Shown here: in pieces, positions 33,838-41,953 of the stretch | How positions within the stretch are numbered: the first letter of the stretch is position 1 | How the letters are laid out: every line of letters starts with the position of its first letter | The notes under the pieces: generated by a model | The model's input: the letters and a program-made list of their open reading frames with translations, nothing else | Databases searched by the model: none | What the model was told of the DNA's origin: nothing | Translations under genes and position numbers: made by a program | Assembly (NCBI GenBank): GCA_012269555.1 | Contig: JAAXKA010000101.1 | Span: forward strand, 1-41,953 | Source of the DNA: Alphaproteobacteria bacterium | GTDB lineage: Bacteria; Pseudomonadota; Alphaproteobacteria; Puniceispirillales; Puniceispirillaceae | Direction: 5' to 3' | Length of the DNA: 41,953 nt

Positions 33838-33930
33838 TGAAAGGTTGAATAGACGGTTTGCTCTGCACACCAGGTCAGGTCCGAAAGGAAGCAGCCAGCG
33901 TAGTTTATAATTGGGTTGTTCAACCTTTCG
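33838..33930 (+). ncRNA. ffs: Small bacterial SRP RNA (4.5S)
   Basis: The conserved apical SRP domain CAGGTCAGGTCC-GAAA-GGAAGCAGCC lies at 33871-33896 with a GNRA loop and the asymmetric GGAAGCAGCC side that binds Ffh. The ends pair as GAAAGGTTGAA (33839-33849) with TTCAACCTTTC (33919-33929), closing one long hairpin of about 92 nt. It pairs with Ffh for co-translational membrane targeting. It lies in the 305-nt gap between pheA and dnaX; the remaining 147 nt up to dnaX show nothing further. Confidence 0.93.
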
Positions 33931-34077
33931 CTTTACCTATAGCTATATACGTTGAAATACTCTTTACTAAGTTAGTTTCAACATTAAATAATTGAAGATT
34001 TCCGAGAGGATAGCATTTAAGTAAGGAAAATTATTTTCAATAAATTATAGAGTTAGCATTGTTGAGAGTAAACATTC

Positions 34078-35907
34078 ATGGAACAAAGAAACTCTTCCAT
34101 ATATAGGGTTTTAGCACGAAAATATCGTCCAGATAATTTCGATTCGTTAATAGGTCAAGAAGCGTTAGTTCAAACACTTACTAACGCTATAGAATTAAAT
34201 AGGCTAGCACATGCCTTTATTTTAACCGGTGTTCGTGGAGTTGGTAAAACAACTACAGCAAGAATATTAGCTAAAGGTCTAAACTGTATCGGGCCTGACA
34301 GCACTGCAAAGCCAAACATTAACCCTTGTAATCAATGCGAACCATGCAAAGCGATTCAAATGGGCAACCATATAGACGTCCTAGAAATGGATGCTGCCTC
34401 AAATACCGGGGTAGATGATATTCGTGAAATCATTGACAGTAGCGTCTACCGTCCTGTTTCTGCAAGATATAAAATCTATATAATAGACGAAGTGCATATG
34501 CTGTCAAAAAATGCATTTAATGCCTTGTTGAAAACATTAGAAGAACCGCCAGACACAGTAAAATTTATCTTTGCTACTACTGAAATTCGTAAGGTTCCTA
34601 TAACAATTTTATCGCGTTGTCAGAGATTTGACCTGAGACGCGTGCCTATGGATTTACTAATTACACACCTATCAAATATCGCTACTGCTGAAAATATACA
34701 AACAGAGCCAGAAGCCATCCGCCTTATAGCATATGCTGCCGAAGGATCTGTTCGTGACTGTTTATCCCTACTCGACCAGGCCTGTGCGCTTGGAGCAAAT
34801 AATATCACTACATCTGTAATTGAAAATATGCTTGGCCACGCCAATTCAAATGCTTTGTTGGATTTACTGCAAAGTTGCCTTGAAGGAGATATTCAAATAG
34901 CACTATCATCCTTAAAAAAGGCTGTTGATATAGGTGCTGAACCAGAGCAAATTATATCTGACTTGATGGATTTTACTCATCAGGCGTCACTTATTGCAAG
35001 CAACTCTGATTTACCGGATATCAGTGACTCTGCACGTGAAAAACTTTCAATTCTTGCAAAATTAGGCATCCCACAACTAGCAAGATGTTGGCAAATATTA
35101 CTTAAGGGTTATCAGGAAATAAAATTTGCTCCTAGACCAGAAGCATCTGCAGAAATGTTGATTATCAGACTAGCTCATACATCTCCAATGCCTACCCCTT
35201 CTGAAATTTTAGAAAAACTTCCCAAAGCGCCCATGCAAACAGCGCGAGAGCCAGACAAAAATAGTGAACCTCTTTCTTTTTTGAGGGATGATGACAAAAC
35301 AGTTAACCAATCAAATAATTCTGATGTGTCGAATCAAGAGGAATCCAATATTAAAAAGATTGTAAGCGAACAAAGCCAATCTGAGAAAATAGGTGCCGAG
35401 CACGAACAGTTTGTTAAACCTCTAGATAAAGAAAACAATTCACCATTAACAAATCTGCGCGATATTGCAGAATATTGCGAAAAAAAAGGGGCTCTTATTC
35501 TTGCCGCTGATATCCGTAATTACGTTAAATTAGTTAATTTTAATAGTTCTAGCCTAGAAATTCAATTAGTGGAGGGAGCATCAGAAGATCTGCCTGGTAA
35601 AATTATGCAATTTTTGAACGCTACTACGGATAAAAATTGGCAGATTTCTATCAGCGATAAATCTGGCAACCCTACCCTTCAAGAGGAAGATAAACAAGTA
35701 AGGGAAAAACAATTGTATCTAGCATCTAAACATCCTGTGGCACAAGAGGTGTCAAAAGCATTTCCAGGCGCAAAGGTTATAGATGTTGTTGAGCCAACTC
35801 AATCAGAAAGTCTTTCCTCATCATCATCTATGGAAAAGTCAAATTTTATTACTAATTTGGAACAGTCTGGTTTACAAAAACCTGGAAACAGACAGGAGGA
35901 AATGTAA
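34078..35907 (+). CDS. dnaX: DNA polymerase III subunit tau/gamma
   Basis: The 609-aa clamp-loader ATPase has Walker A GVRGVGKTTTARILAKGLNC, a zinc-binding cysteine cluster (C-x-x-C-x-x-C in CNQCEPC), Walker B IIDEVHML, sensor 1 FIFATTE, and SRCQRFDLRR with the SRC arginine finger. The poorly conserved linker (about 380-450) leads to a C-terminal tau domain. An A8 run at 35480-35487 is followed by a -1 stop at 35508-35510, which would give a 477-aa gamma-like form. ybaB and recR follow closely, the usual arrangement. Confidence 0.95.
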   Translation: MEQRNSSIYRVLARKYRPDNFDSLIGQEALVQTLTNAIELNRLAHAFILTGVRGVGKTTTARILAKGLNCIGPDSTAKPNINPCNQCEPCKAIQMGNHIDVLEMDAASNTGVDDIREIIDSSVYRPVSARYKIYIIDEVHMLSKNAFNALLKTLEEPPDTVKFIFATTEIRKVPITILSRCQRFDLRRVPMDLLITHLSNIATAENIQTEPEAIRLIAYAAEGSVRDCLSLLDQACALGANNITTSVIENMLGHANSNALLDLLQSCLEGDIQIALSSLKKAVDIGAEPEQIISDLMDFTHQASLIASNSDLPDISDSAREKLSILAKLGIPQLARCWQILLKGYQEIKFAPRPEASAEMLIIRLAHTSPMPTPSEILEKLPKAPMQTAREPDKNSEPLSFLRDDDKTVNQSNNSDVSNQEESNIKKIVSEQSQSEKIGAEHEQFVKPLDKENNSPLTNLRDIAEYCEKKGALILAADIRNYVKLVNFNSSSLEIQLVEGASEDLPGKIMQFLNATTDKNWQISISDKSGNPTLQEEDKQVREKQLYLASKHPVAQEVSKAFPGAKVIDVVEPTQSESLSSSSSMEKSNFITNLEQSGLQKPGNRQEEM

Positions 35908-35908
35908 A

Positions 35909-36232
35909 ATGCGCAATCTGGGTGGAATGATGAAAAAAGTGCAAGAAATGCAATCTCAGATAGAAAAAATGCAGAATGAAATAGCAAACCGTCATTTCTC
36001 GGCAACTTCCGGAGGAGGTGCAGTTTCAGTAACAATTACAGGAAAAGGAAGAGTTATTTCAGTCTCCATCACGGAAGATGTTGTAAATCCAAAAGATATA
36101 GAGACGTTAGAGGATTTAATACAGCTAGCAGTAAATAACGCTAAAGATGAAGCAGACAAGGTTTTAACCTCAGAAATGAGTAAGTTAACTGGGGGGCTCC
36201 CCTTACCACCTGGTATGAAACTTCCATTTTAA
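35909..36232 (+). CDS. ybaB: YbaB/EbfC nucleoid-associated protein
   Basis: The ATG at 35909, with AGGAGGA (35895) inside the dnaX end, gives the normal 107 aa; a longer frame beginning at 35783 is an artefact overlapping dnaX. MRNLGGMMKKVQEMQSQIEKMQ is a coiled-coil DNA-binding segment, followed by the SVTITGKGRVISVSI strand region and a C-terminal PPGMKLPF tail typical of EbfC. It binds DNA as a dimer. It lies between dnaX and recR. Confidence 0.95.
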   Translation: MRNLGGMMKKVQEMQSQIEKMQNEIANRHFSATSGGGAVSVTITGKGRVISVSITEDVVNPKDIETLEDLIQLAVNNAKDEADKVLTSEMSKLTGGLPLPPGMKLPF

Positions 36233-36233
36233 T

Positions 36234-36842
36234 ATGGCAGAAGATAACCTAAAGAATCTAATTAAAAGGCTTAGTAAGTTGCCAGGACTCGGGCCTCGCT
36301 CTGCCCAGAGAGCTGCCCTCTCTCTTATTAAAAATAAAGAAAAGGACATGCTCCCACTTTCGAGGGCCCTATATGAAGTCGCTCATTATTATAAGCCCTG
36401 CGTACAATGCAACAATCTAACTGAATCCGATAGATGTTCAATTTGCAACGACCCACGAAGAGACGAAAACCGTTTATGCGTTGTTGAGGATATATCTGAT
36501 TTATGGGCAATGGAAAGGTCAGGTGTTTTTCAAGGAAAATATTTTGTTTTGGGAGGCAATTTGAATATTATGGATGGACGGGGTCCAAGTGAGCTAGGAA
36601 TTGACAAATTGGTTAAATACGTGAGTTTGATGTGTGATACACATACTAGTAACGAAATAATTCTTGCAACCTCTGCAACTGTAGAGGGCCAGACAACCGC
36701 CCACTATATTGCTGAAAGACTTCAGGAATTTTCTATTATTATTTCAAGACTTGCCCATGGCGTGCCAGTAGGCGGTGAGCTAAATTACCTGGATGATGGT
36801 ACTCTTGCACTAGCAATGAAAGCTAGAACACCTGTTGGTTAA
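36234..36842 (+). CDS. recR: Recombination mediator RecR
   Basis: The 202-aa protein has the N-terminal HhH segment (KLPGLGPRSAQRAAL), the C4 zinc finger CVQCNNLTESDRCSIC, and a Toprim domain with LCVVEDISD and LGGNLNIMDGRGP. It works with RecF/RecO in gap repair by loading RecA. The start directly follows the ybaB stop (1 nt). Confidence 0.96.
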   Translation: MAEDNLKNLIKRLSKLPGLGPRSAQRAALSLIKNKEKDMLPLSRALYEVAHYYKPCVQCNNLTESDRCSICNDPRRDENRLCVVEDISDLWAMERSGVFQGKYFVLGGNLNIMDGRGPSELGIDKLVKYVSLMCDTHTSNEIILATSATVEGQTTAHYIAERLQEFSIIISRLAHGVPVGGELNYLDDGTLALAMKARTPVG

Positions 36843-36859
36843 TTAACAAGCTTGAGATA

Positions 36860-37990
36860 TTAGGCTTCATCATCTGTTTCTTTTGATGACCTAGCCACGG
36901 TTTGAATTTCTGAATTTACCACAGAAATATTTTCGTCTTCGGTTACCTCTAATTCTGTAATCCTGTAGCTTCTTTTTGAAATACGTGAAGTAGAGGTTTG
37001 AATTTCTGATATGTCTTTTTGTACTTGTGAAAAATGCCTATTTAAATTTTCTACTCTTGCATCCAATCTTGATACATCCTCAATTAATTTAAGCATTTCA
37101 GACTGAATTATTGCCGTTTGCTCTCTTAGCCTCGCATCGCGCAAAACCGCCCTCACTGTATTGAGCGTTGCCATCATTGTTGTAGGTGACACTATCCAAA
37201 CCCTAGCTTTATAAGAGGCATCGATAACGTCTGGCAAATTGGCATGTAATTCTGCGTATACTGCCTCTGAAGGCAAAAATAAACAGGCTGATTCCGCCGT
37301 ACTGCCTGCAATAATGTATTTATCTTGAATATCTTTTACATGACCCCTAACAGAAATAGCGAGCTGTCTCCTGGCAGCTATTTGTTGTTCCTTTGTTTCT
37401 GAATTCTGCAAATTATACCACGCATCGAGTGGAAATTTAGAATCTATAACAATATCACCTGGCGGGTTTGGCAACTTTAAAATACAATCAGCCCTTTTTT
37501 GATTTGGAAGCGTAACTTGAAAAGCATAGGAATTTGGTGGTAATACTGTTTTAACTAAATTTTCTAGCTGCACTTCACCAAAAGCTCCACGCTCAGTTTT
37601 ATTCGCTAAAATATTATGAAGTTGTGTAACTTGTCCTGTTAATTCAGTAATTTGGCTATTCGCCCTATCAATTACAGCTAATCTTTCAGACAATTTGGTA
37701 AGATTATCATGAGTGGATTGTGTTTGTTGTTGGAGTGATTGACCTAGTTGCTGTCGAAAATTTGAGAGCGTTTGTTCCATTCTAGCAGATTGCTCAGAAA
37801 GTTGGCTTGTAATATTTTGTTGTTGCTGACTTGAAGCCTGCACCATCTGTGACAATTGGCCTTTCAATTCTGCCACTGAATCAGATTGTATATTAGATAA
37901 TTTTTTTCTGCTAATCATTAATAACAATGCAATGATAAGGCAGATTGTTAAAATCAATAAAATACCAAAATATAGGTTTGAAGGAAGCAT
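36860..37990 (-). CDS. rmuC: RmuC-family DNA recombination protein
   Basis: The 376-aa protein has an N-terminal membrane anchor (about 5-25, YFGILLILTICLIIALLLMI), a long coiled coil rich in Gln (about 40-130), then the RmuC nuclease-like domain with GAFGEVQLENL, DIVIDSKFPLDAWYN and FLPSEAVYAELHA. RmuC limits DNA inversion in E. coli. It is convergent with recR and divergent from def. Confidence 0.92.
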   Translation of the reverse strand: MLPSNLYFGILLILTICLIIALLLMISRKKLSNIQSDSVAELKGQLSQMVQASSQQQQNITSQLSEQSARMEQTLSNFRQQLGQSLQQQTQSTHDNLTKLSERLAVIDRANSQITELTGQVTQLHNILANKTERGAFGEVQLENLVKTVLPPNSYAFQVTLPNQKRADCILKLPNPPGDIVIDSKFPLDAWYNLQNSETKEQQIAARRQLAISVRGHVKDIQDKYIIAGSTAESACLFLPSEAVYAELHANLPDVIDASYKARVWIVSPTTMMATLNTVRAVLRDARLREQTAIIQSEMLKLIEDVSRLDARVENLNRHFSQVQKDISEIQTSTSRISKRSYRITELEVTEDENISVVNSEIQTVARSSKETDDEA

Positions 37991-38157
37991 AATTTTTTCT
38001 TTTTATTTTGCCCGTAATTTCAGCTCGCTTGACCTTTGTTCTACCAGTAGCTATTAAATTTTAACAACTCCGTGAAATAATAAAAACAATTTATGTATAA
38101 AATTCAAAAAACCTTAGCACAAGCATGATTGCTAGCTAAATAAAATTAGAAAATATA

Positions 38158-38667
38158 ATGGCTATTAAACCAATTCAGTTTGTTCCAGACCCTGTGCTCC
38201 GCAAAAGTGCGTTGCCTGTTGAAAACATCACAGATAAAACTCTTCAACTGCTAGATGATATGGCGGAAACAATGTATGACGCGCCTGGAATTGGGCTTGC
38301 AGGGCCCCAAGTTGGTGAGTTGAAACGACTGATTGTAATGGATTGTAGCCGGGATGATGAAAAAAGCGAACTATGGCAGATGATAAACCCAGAGGTTATT
38401 GAATTATCAGAAGATAATTCAACTCTTGAAGAAGGCTGCTTATCTATCCCAGGTCATACTGCAGAAGTTTCAAGACCAGATTGGATTAAGTTACGTTTCA
38501 CTGATATAAAAGGTAAAGAACAGCAAATTAAAGCTGAGGGTTTGCTTGCTGCTTGTATACAACATGAAATTGACCATCTTAATGGCATATTGTTTATTGA
38601 TCATATATCAAAATTAAAACGAGATATAATTTGGCGAAAAGTGCTAAAAGAGGCACGCCAGACTTAG
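38158..38667 (+). CDS. def: Peptide deformylase
   Basis: The 169-aa metalloprotease removes N-formyl from nascent chains. All three motifs are present: GIGLAGPQVG, EEGCLSIPG (Cys ligand) and QHEIDHLNG (two His ligands and catalytic Glu). It starts the def-fmt-truA cluster. Confidence 0.96.
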   Translation: MAIKPIQFVPDPVLRKSALPVENITDKTLQLLDDMAETMYDAPGIGLAGPQVGELKRLIVMDCSRDDEKSELWQMINPEVIELSEDNSTLEEGCLSIPGHTAEVSRPDWIKLRFTDIKGKEQQIKAEGLLAACIQHEIDHLNGILFIDHISKLKRDIIWRKVLKEARQT

Positions 38668-38693
38668 TTTTTTAATTTTATTTGGTGAACCTC

Positions 38694-39644
38694 ATGCGTA
38701 TAATATTTATGGGAAGTCCTATATTTGCAGTCAAAAGTTTAGACGCCCTTCATCGACATCATGAAGTCCTTTCCGTTTACACTCAGCCACCACGCCCTTC
38801 AGGTCGTGGAATGCAGGTAAGACCAACGGCAGTTGCTGAATATGCTAAAATCAATAACATTACCTGTTATGTCCCCCCGTCACTTAAATTAGAGAATGAA
38901 ATAACCAGGCTCAATCAAGCTAAACCTGATTTAATAATTGTAGTCGCTTATGGACTAATTCTATCAAAAGCCGTTTTGAATATTCCTCGTTTTGGATGTA
39001 TTAACGGGCACGCTTCACTACTACCAAGATGGAGAGGTGCCGCACCAATTCAACGTGCCATTGAAGCTGGAGATAAACAATCTGGGGTAACTACAATGCA
39101 AATGCAGACTGGTCTTGATACAGGTCCTATGCTGCATCAAATTTCAACAGAGATTAACCACTCTGATACTTTTCAAACATTACATGACAGGCTGGCGATC
39201 TTAACTGCGGAAAGCTTAATTCACACAATTCAGCTAATAGAAAAAAATAAACTAAATCCAATTATCCAGCAGGAATCTGCTGTTTGCTATGCAAATAAGA
39301 TTTCTAAATCAGAAACTGAGCTAGACCTTAGACAACCTGCACAACTAATAAGTAATAAAATTAGAGCTTTCAGTCCAATTCCTGGATGTTGGTTACGTTT
39401 AAGAAATGGAAATAGAATAAAAATTCGTAAAGCAAAAATTAAAGAAAGGGGACCAGAGTTTCCTATCGGAACTGCCGTTATATTAGATGGTCGAAAGAAA
39501 TTGGGAATTGCTATATCAGATAAAAAAGTTCTATTTCTCGATGAATTACAACCCGCTGGTAAAAAGCCAATGAATAGCGCCGATTTTTTAAATGGATATA
39601 CGATTGAGAGTGGAGAAATTATTTGGGAATATGGTAACAGTTAA
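38694..39644 (+). CDS. fmt: Methionyl-tRNA formyltransferase
   Basis: The ATG at 38694 (MRIIFMGSPIFAVKSL) matches the family N-terminus; a TTG 12 nt upstream is rejected. The 316-aa product has NGHASLLPRWRGAAPIQRAI (catalytic Asn and His), QMQTGLDTGPML, and the C-terminal tRNA-binding domain. It formylates initiator Met-tRNA with 10-formyl-THF, reversed after translation by the def product encoded 26 nt upstream. Confidence 0.95.
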   Translation: MRIIFMGSPIFAVKSLDALHRHHEVLSVYTQPPRPSGRGMQVRPTAVAEYAKINNITCYVPPSLKLENEITRLNQAKPDLIIVVAYGLILSKAVLNIPRFGCINGHASLLPRWRGAAPIQRAIEAGDKQSGVTTMQMQTGLDTGPMLHQISTEINHSDTFQTLHDRLAILTAESLIHTIQLIEKNKLNPIIQQESAVCYANKISKSETELDLRQPAQLISNKIRAFSPIPGCWLRLRNGNRIKIRKAKIKERGPEFPIGTAVILDGRKKLGIAISDKKVLFLDELQPAGKKPMNSADFLNGYTIESGEIIWEYGNS

Positions 39645-39645
39645 A

Positions 39646-40410
39646 ATGAACCGTATGCTATTAAGAATTGAATATGATGGAACTCCTTTTGTTGGCTGGC
39701 AAACTCAGGAAAATGGTATTTCTATCCAGAAAGAACTAGAGGTAGCTGCTCAAAAACTTATAGGAGAACCAACTCATATTCAAGGGGCTGGAAGAACCGA
39801 CTCTGGTGTACACGCAGTAGGGCAAGCTGCCCATTTAGATGTCCCATTAAATTATTCAACTCACTCCGTTATGATGGGACTGAACAGCTATCTTAAAGGG
39901 CTACCCATTTCTGTTTTATCTGCAACTAAAGTAGGCGGTGAATTCAACGCACGTTTTGATGCCATCGAAAGACATTATCTTTATAGGATCTTAATTAGAA
40001 GAGCTCCTCCTAGTCTTAACGCATTTCGCGTTTGGCACTTGAAAAATGAGTTAGATTATGAAGCTATGAATATTGCGGCACAATACCTTGTTGGCAAGCA
40101 CGATTTTACTAGTTTCAGAGCATCTCAATGTCAGGCACTCTCACCTATTAGAACAATGAAAACTCTAAAAATTAATAAGGTTGATGATGAAATACACGTT
40201 ATCGCGATTGCAAAGTCCTTCCTTCATAATCAAATTCGAAATATTACCGGAACTCTAGTTGAGATTGGAAAGAGGAAATGGATGCCAGAGAAACTAAAAG
40301 ATATACTGCAAGCAAAAAATAGGCAGGCAGCAGGCCCCAGCGCACCACCTCACGGCTTATATTTAAAAGAGGTTATTTATCCAGAGAGTTCTTTTATAAG
40401 GGAAAATTAA
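39646..40410 (+). CDS. truA: tRNA pseudouridine(38-40) synthase TruA
   Basis: Three ATGs are possible (39631, 39646, 39655). The one at 39646, 1 nt after the fmt stop, gives MNRMLLRIEYDGTPFVGWQ and fits the family length (254 aa). The catalytic Asp is in GAGRTDSGVHA. It modifies the anticodon stem. Its stop overlaps the convergent membrane-protein stop. Confidence 0.95.
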   Translation: MNRMLLRIEYDGTPFVGWQTQENGISIQKELEVAAQKLIGEPTHIQGAGRTDSGVHAVGQAAHLDVPLNYSTHSVMMGLNSYLKGLPISVLSATKVGGEFNARFDAIERHYLYRILIRRAPPSLNAFRVWHLKNELDYEAMNIAAQYLVGKHDFTSFRASQCQALSPIRTMKTLKINKVDDEIHVIAIAKSFLHNQIRNITGTLVEIGKRKWMPEKLKDILQAKNRQAAGPSAPPHGLYLKEVIYPESSFIREN

Positions 40411-40964
40411 CCTATTGAAAAACTTATTCCAGCTGTTATTCCTAAAATAGTCTCTATAAGAAATTTACCTGCAAGAAACCCAAAAGCAACAAAGCGGCTT
40501 ACATTTAATTGTTGCCGAGCAATTCTAATTAACCAATATAAAACCCAGATTAAAGCGGGGATTGAAAAAATACTGAATGCGCCTACACCTGTAACAACTG
40601 AAAAAAGTGTTATAACTGCAAAAAATATCATTTGCATTGTGCTGAGCCACAAATAAGGGACCATGAACTTTAAGTATAAATTACTCTTACTAATGCGTAA
40701 TAAAAAATAATAAACCAGAATTACAAATAAAAGTAGCGACACAAGGGCCGTCGATAAGAATAAAGGGAAAAAATTCCATCCAATCGTCTGCATAGGAATA
40801 ATTGATACGATGCCAGAAATTATCCAGCTAACAAATATAGCCTGCCATAGTCCATTTTCTGATATATCAAAAGAAGCTTCTGGAGATTGTTTGCCAAGCA
40901 TCATTTTTAAAGTAGCTTGAAGATATTTAACAACTGTAAAAGGACTAATATTCATTATGCGCAT
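40407..40964 (-). CDS. Hypothetical membrane protein, possibly Yip1-like
   Basis: I do not recognise this protein firmly. It has about five hydrophobic segments and begins MRIMNISPFTVVKYLQATLKMMLG, with a short soluble N-terminus of about 45 aa and a WVLYWLIRIARQQLNVSRFVAF segment near the end; the layout resembles small Yip1-domain proteins. ATG 40964 or 40955 is the likely start, overlapping the dapE end by 11-20 nt, so it is translated with dapE; an ATG at 40988 is less likely. Function unknown. Confidence 0.68.
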   Translation of the reverse strand: MRIMNISPFTVVKYLQATLKMMLGKQSPEASFDISENGLWQAIFVSWIISGIVSIIPMQTIGWNFFPLFLSTALVSLLLFVILVYYFLLRISKSNLYLKFMVPYLWLSTMQMIFFAVITLFSVVTGVGAFSIFSIPALIWVLYWLIRIARQQLNVSRFVAFGFLAGKFLIETILGITAGISFSIG

Positions 40965-41953
40965 CAAACCTATGTAATATATCTTCATATATGTTGGTTA
41001 AGACATCAATATCTTTTATAGATACATTTTCGTCAATTTGATGCATTGTTTTCCCAACCAAACCAAACTCTGCAACAGGACAAATTTTGGTTATAAATCG
41101 TGCATCAGAAGTACCTCCAATCGTAGAAAGTTCTGGCACTCGTCTCGTTAGCTTTTTTATTGACTGACTTAAAAGTTCTGTTAGTTGACCTTCTTCGGTG
41201 ACAAAGGGGTCTGCATTTGATTTCCACTCTATCTCAAATTGAACACTATGTTCACTTGCTACTTTAATGAAATGCTGTTCCAACTGAGCTATAAGAGTTT
41301 CCTTTGAATGTTCCGTATTAAACCTGATATTGAACATTGCCGTTGCGCTCAATGGAATTACATTCGTAACATTTGATGAAGTAGATAAACCTGTAACCTC
41401 TGCAGTTGTAGGACCAAAATAACTGTTTCCTGTATCCAATTTTTTACTGGAAACGACCGATAACATTTTTATTAAGGCTGATGTTGGATTTTGAGCTAAA
41501 TGGGGATAAGCAACATGCCCCTGCTTACCTTTAACAATCAAACTGCCAGATAAGGAGCCGCGCCTTCCATTTCTAATATTATCACCTATTTCATGTTGGC
41601 TGGTTGGTTCAGCAACAATACACATATCTGGGAGAATATTTTTTTTCTTCATCCACTCTACAATTTTTGCCGTCCCATTTATGGCGTCTGCTTCTTCATC
41701 AGCTGTAATAATAAGGCTAATCTTTGTATTTGATCTTGAAGTTTGCTGCCACTTTCTTATAGCTGAAACAAATGCAGCGATACCGGTTTTCATATCTGAT
41801 GCGCCACGACCGTATAGTGTTCCATCGTTAATTTCTGCATCAAAAGGAGGAAATTTCCAATCTGTAACACTTCCAATTGGTACAACATCAACATGCCCAG
41901 CGAATGCAAAATGAGATGGCCCATCTCCAAATTCTGCATACAAGTTTTCAATT
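40945..41953 (-). CDS. dapE: Succinyl-diaminopimelate desuccinylase (5' end cut by window edge)
   Basis: The frame runs off the right edge and lacks roughly the first 55 residues; the TTG near 41943 is not the start, since codons continue to the edge. M20 peptidase motifs are FAGHVDVVP (metal His/Asp), DEEADAINGT (catalytic/metal Glu), a dimer-domain segment GKQGHVAYPHLAQNP, and GGTSDARF. It hydrolyses N-succinyl-LL-diaminopimelate in lysine and peptidoglycan synthesis. It is followed by an overlapping membrane-protein gene. Confidence 0.94.
   Translation of the reverse strand, partial: IENLYAEFGDGPSHFAFAGHVDVVPIGSVTDWKFPPFDAEINDGTLYGRGASDMKTGIAAFVSAIRKWQQTSRSNTKISLIITADEEADAINGTAKIVEWMKKKNILPDMCIVAEPTSQHEIGDNIRNGRRGSLSGSLIVKGKQGHVAYPHLAQNPTSALIKMLSVVSSKKLDTGNSYFGPTTAEVTGLSTSSNVTNVIPLSATAMFNIRFNTEHSKETLIAQLEQHFIKVASEHSVQFEIEWKSNADPFVTEEGQLTELLSQSIKKLTRRVPELSTIGGTSDARFITKICPVAEFGLVGKTMHQIDENVSIKDIDVLTNIYEDILHRFDAHNEY

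Noticed and set aside
35783-35908. N-terminal extension of the ybaB frame
   Set aside because: It overlaps the dnaX end and has no homology to YbaB; the SD-preceded ATG at 35909 gives the normal protein.
1-41953. CRISPR arrays, tRNA genes, insertion sequences
   Set aside because: No direct-repeat array, tRNA T-loop pattern or transposase was found on either strand.

Overview
The window is a stretch of an AT-rich bacterial chromosome, most likely from a marine alphaproteobacterium (SAR116-like or another streamlined Rhodospirillales-type lineage; the taxon is inferred, not proven). The basis is the right-hand housekeeping block (cycM-type cytochrome c, kdsB, pheA, SRP RNA, dnaX-ybaB-recR, rmuC, def-fmt-truA, dapE), which has an alphaproteobacterial gene order, together with the AT-rich composition, short intergenic gaps and many catabolic genes.

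Positions 1-31.3 kb form a patchwork of catabolic and transport genes. The left part is a minus-strand series: TauE/SafE permease, methylmalonyl-CoA-epimerase-like VOC protein, BadI/MenB-like crotonase, CaiB-type CoA-transferase and an enolase-superfamily racemase/cycloisomerase cut by the left edge. A plus-strand group follows (4.39-9.59 kb): cyclase, ThDP enzyme, a protein with two fused OsmC-like halves, and an alpha/beta hydrolase resembling C-C-bond hydrolases of N-heterocycle breakdown. It ends at a bidirectional terminator facing an ACMSD-type amidohydrolase. Next come a two-subunit CoA-transferase, then a lactonase-like amidohydrolase, an SDR, an IlvD/Edd dehydratase with three Fe-S cysteines and a DMT exporter, which read as a sugar-acid or lactone oxidation module. 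A malonyl-CoA synthetase lies tail-to-tail with the exporter. An ABC importer (ATPase, two different permeases, NMT1-like binding protein) ends in a strong terminator. FAH-family, beta-hydroxyacid dehydrogenase, second TauE, Gfo/Idh/MocA, second beta-hydroxyacid dehydrogenase, flavin reductase, CMD-family, polysaccharide deacetylase, GhrA-like and HisN/IMPase-like genes complete this half.

Positions 31.4-42 kb are conserved core genes for cytochrome c, lipopolysaccharide KDO activation, phenylalanine synthesis, protein targeting, replication/repair, translation initiation, tRNA modification and lysine/peptidoglycan precursor synthesis. The last gene (dapE) is cut by the right edge.

The most notable signal is a palindrome, TATCGATAA, found in five intergenic gaps of the catabolic half, each in front of a catabolic or transport gene, plus a close variant inside a 20-bp near-perfect palindrome in a sixth gap. 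None was seen in the housekeeping half, and no transcription factor is encoded in the window. This suggests one regulon controlled from elsewhere. Other points of interest are the tandem OsmC fusion and its operon, an IMPase/HisN gene without a usable standard start codon, and an A8 run in dnaX followed closely by a -1 stop.
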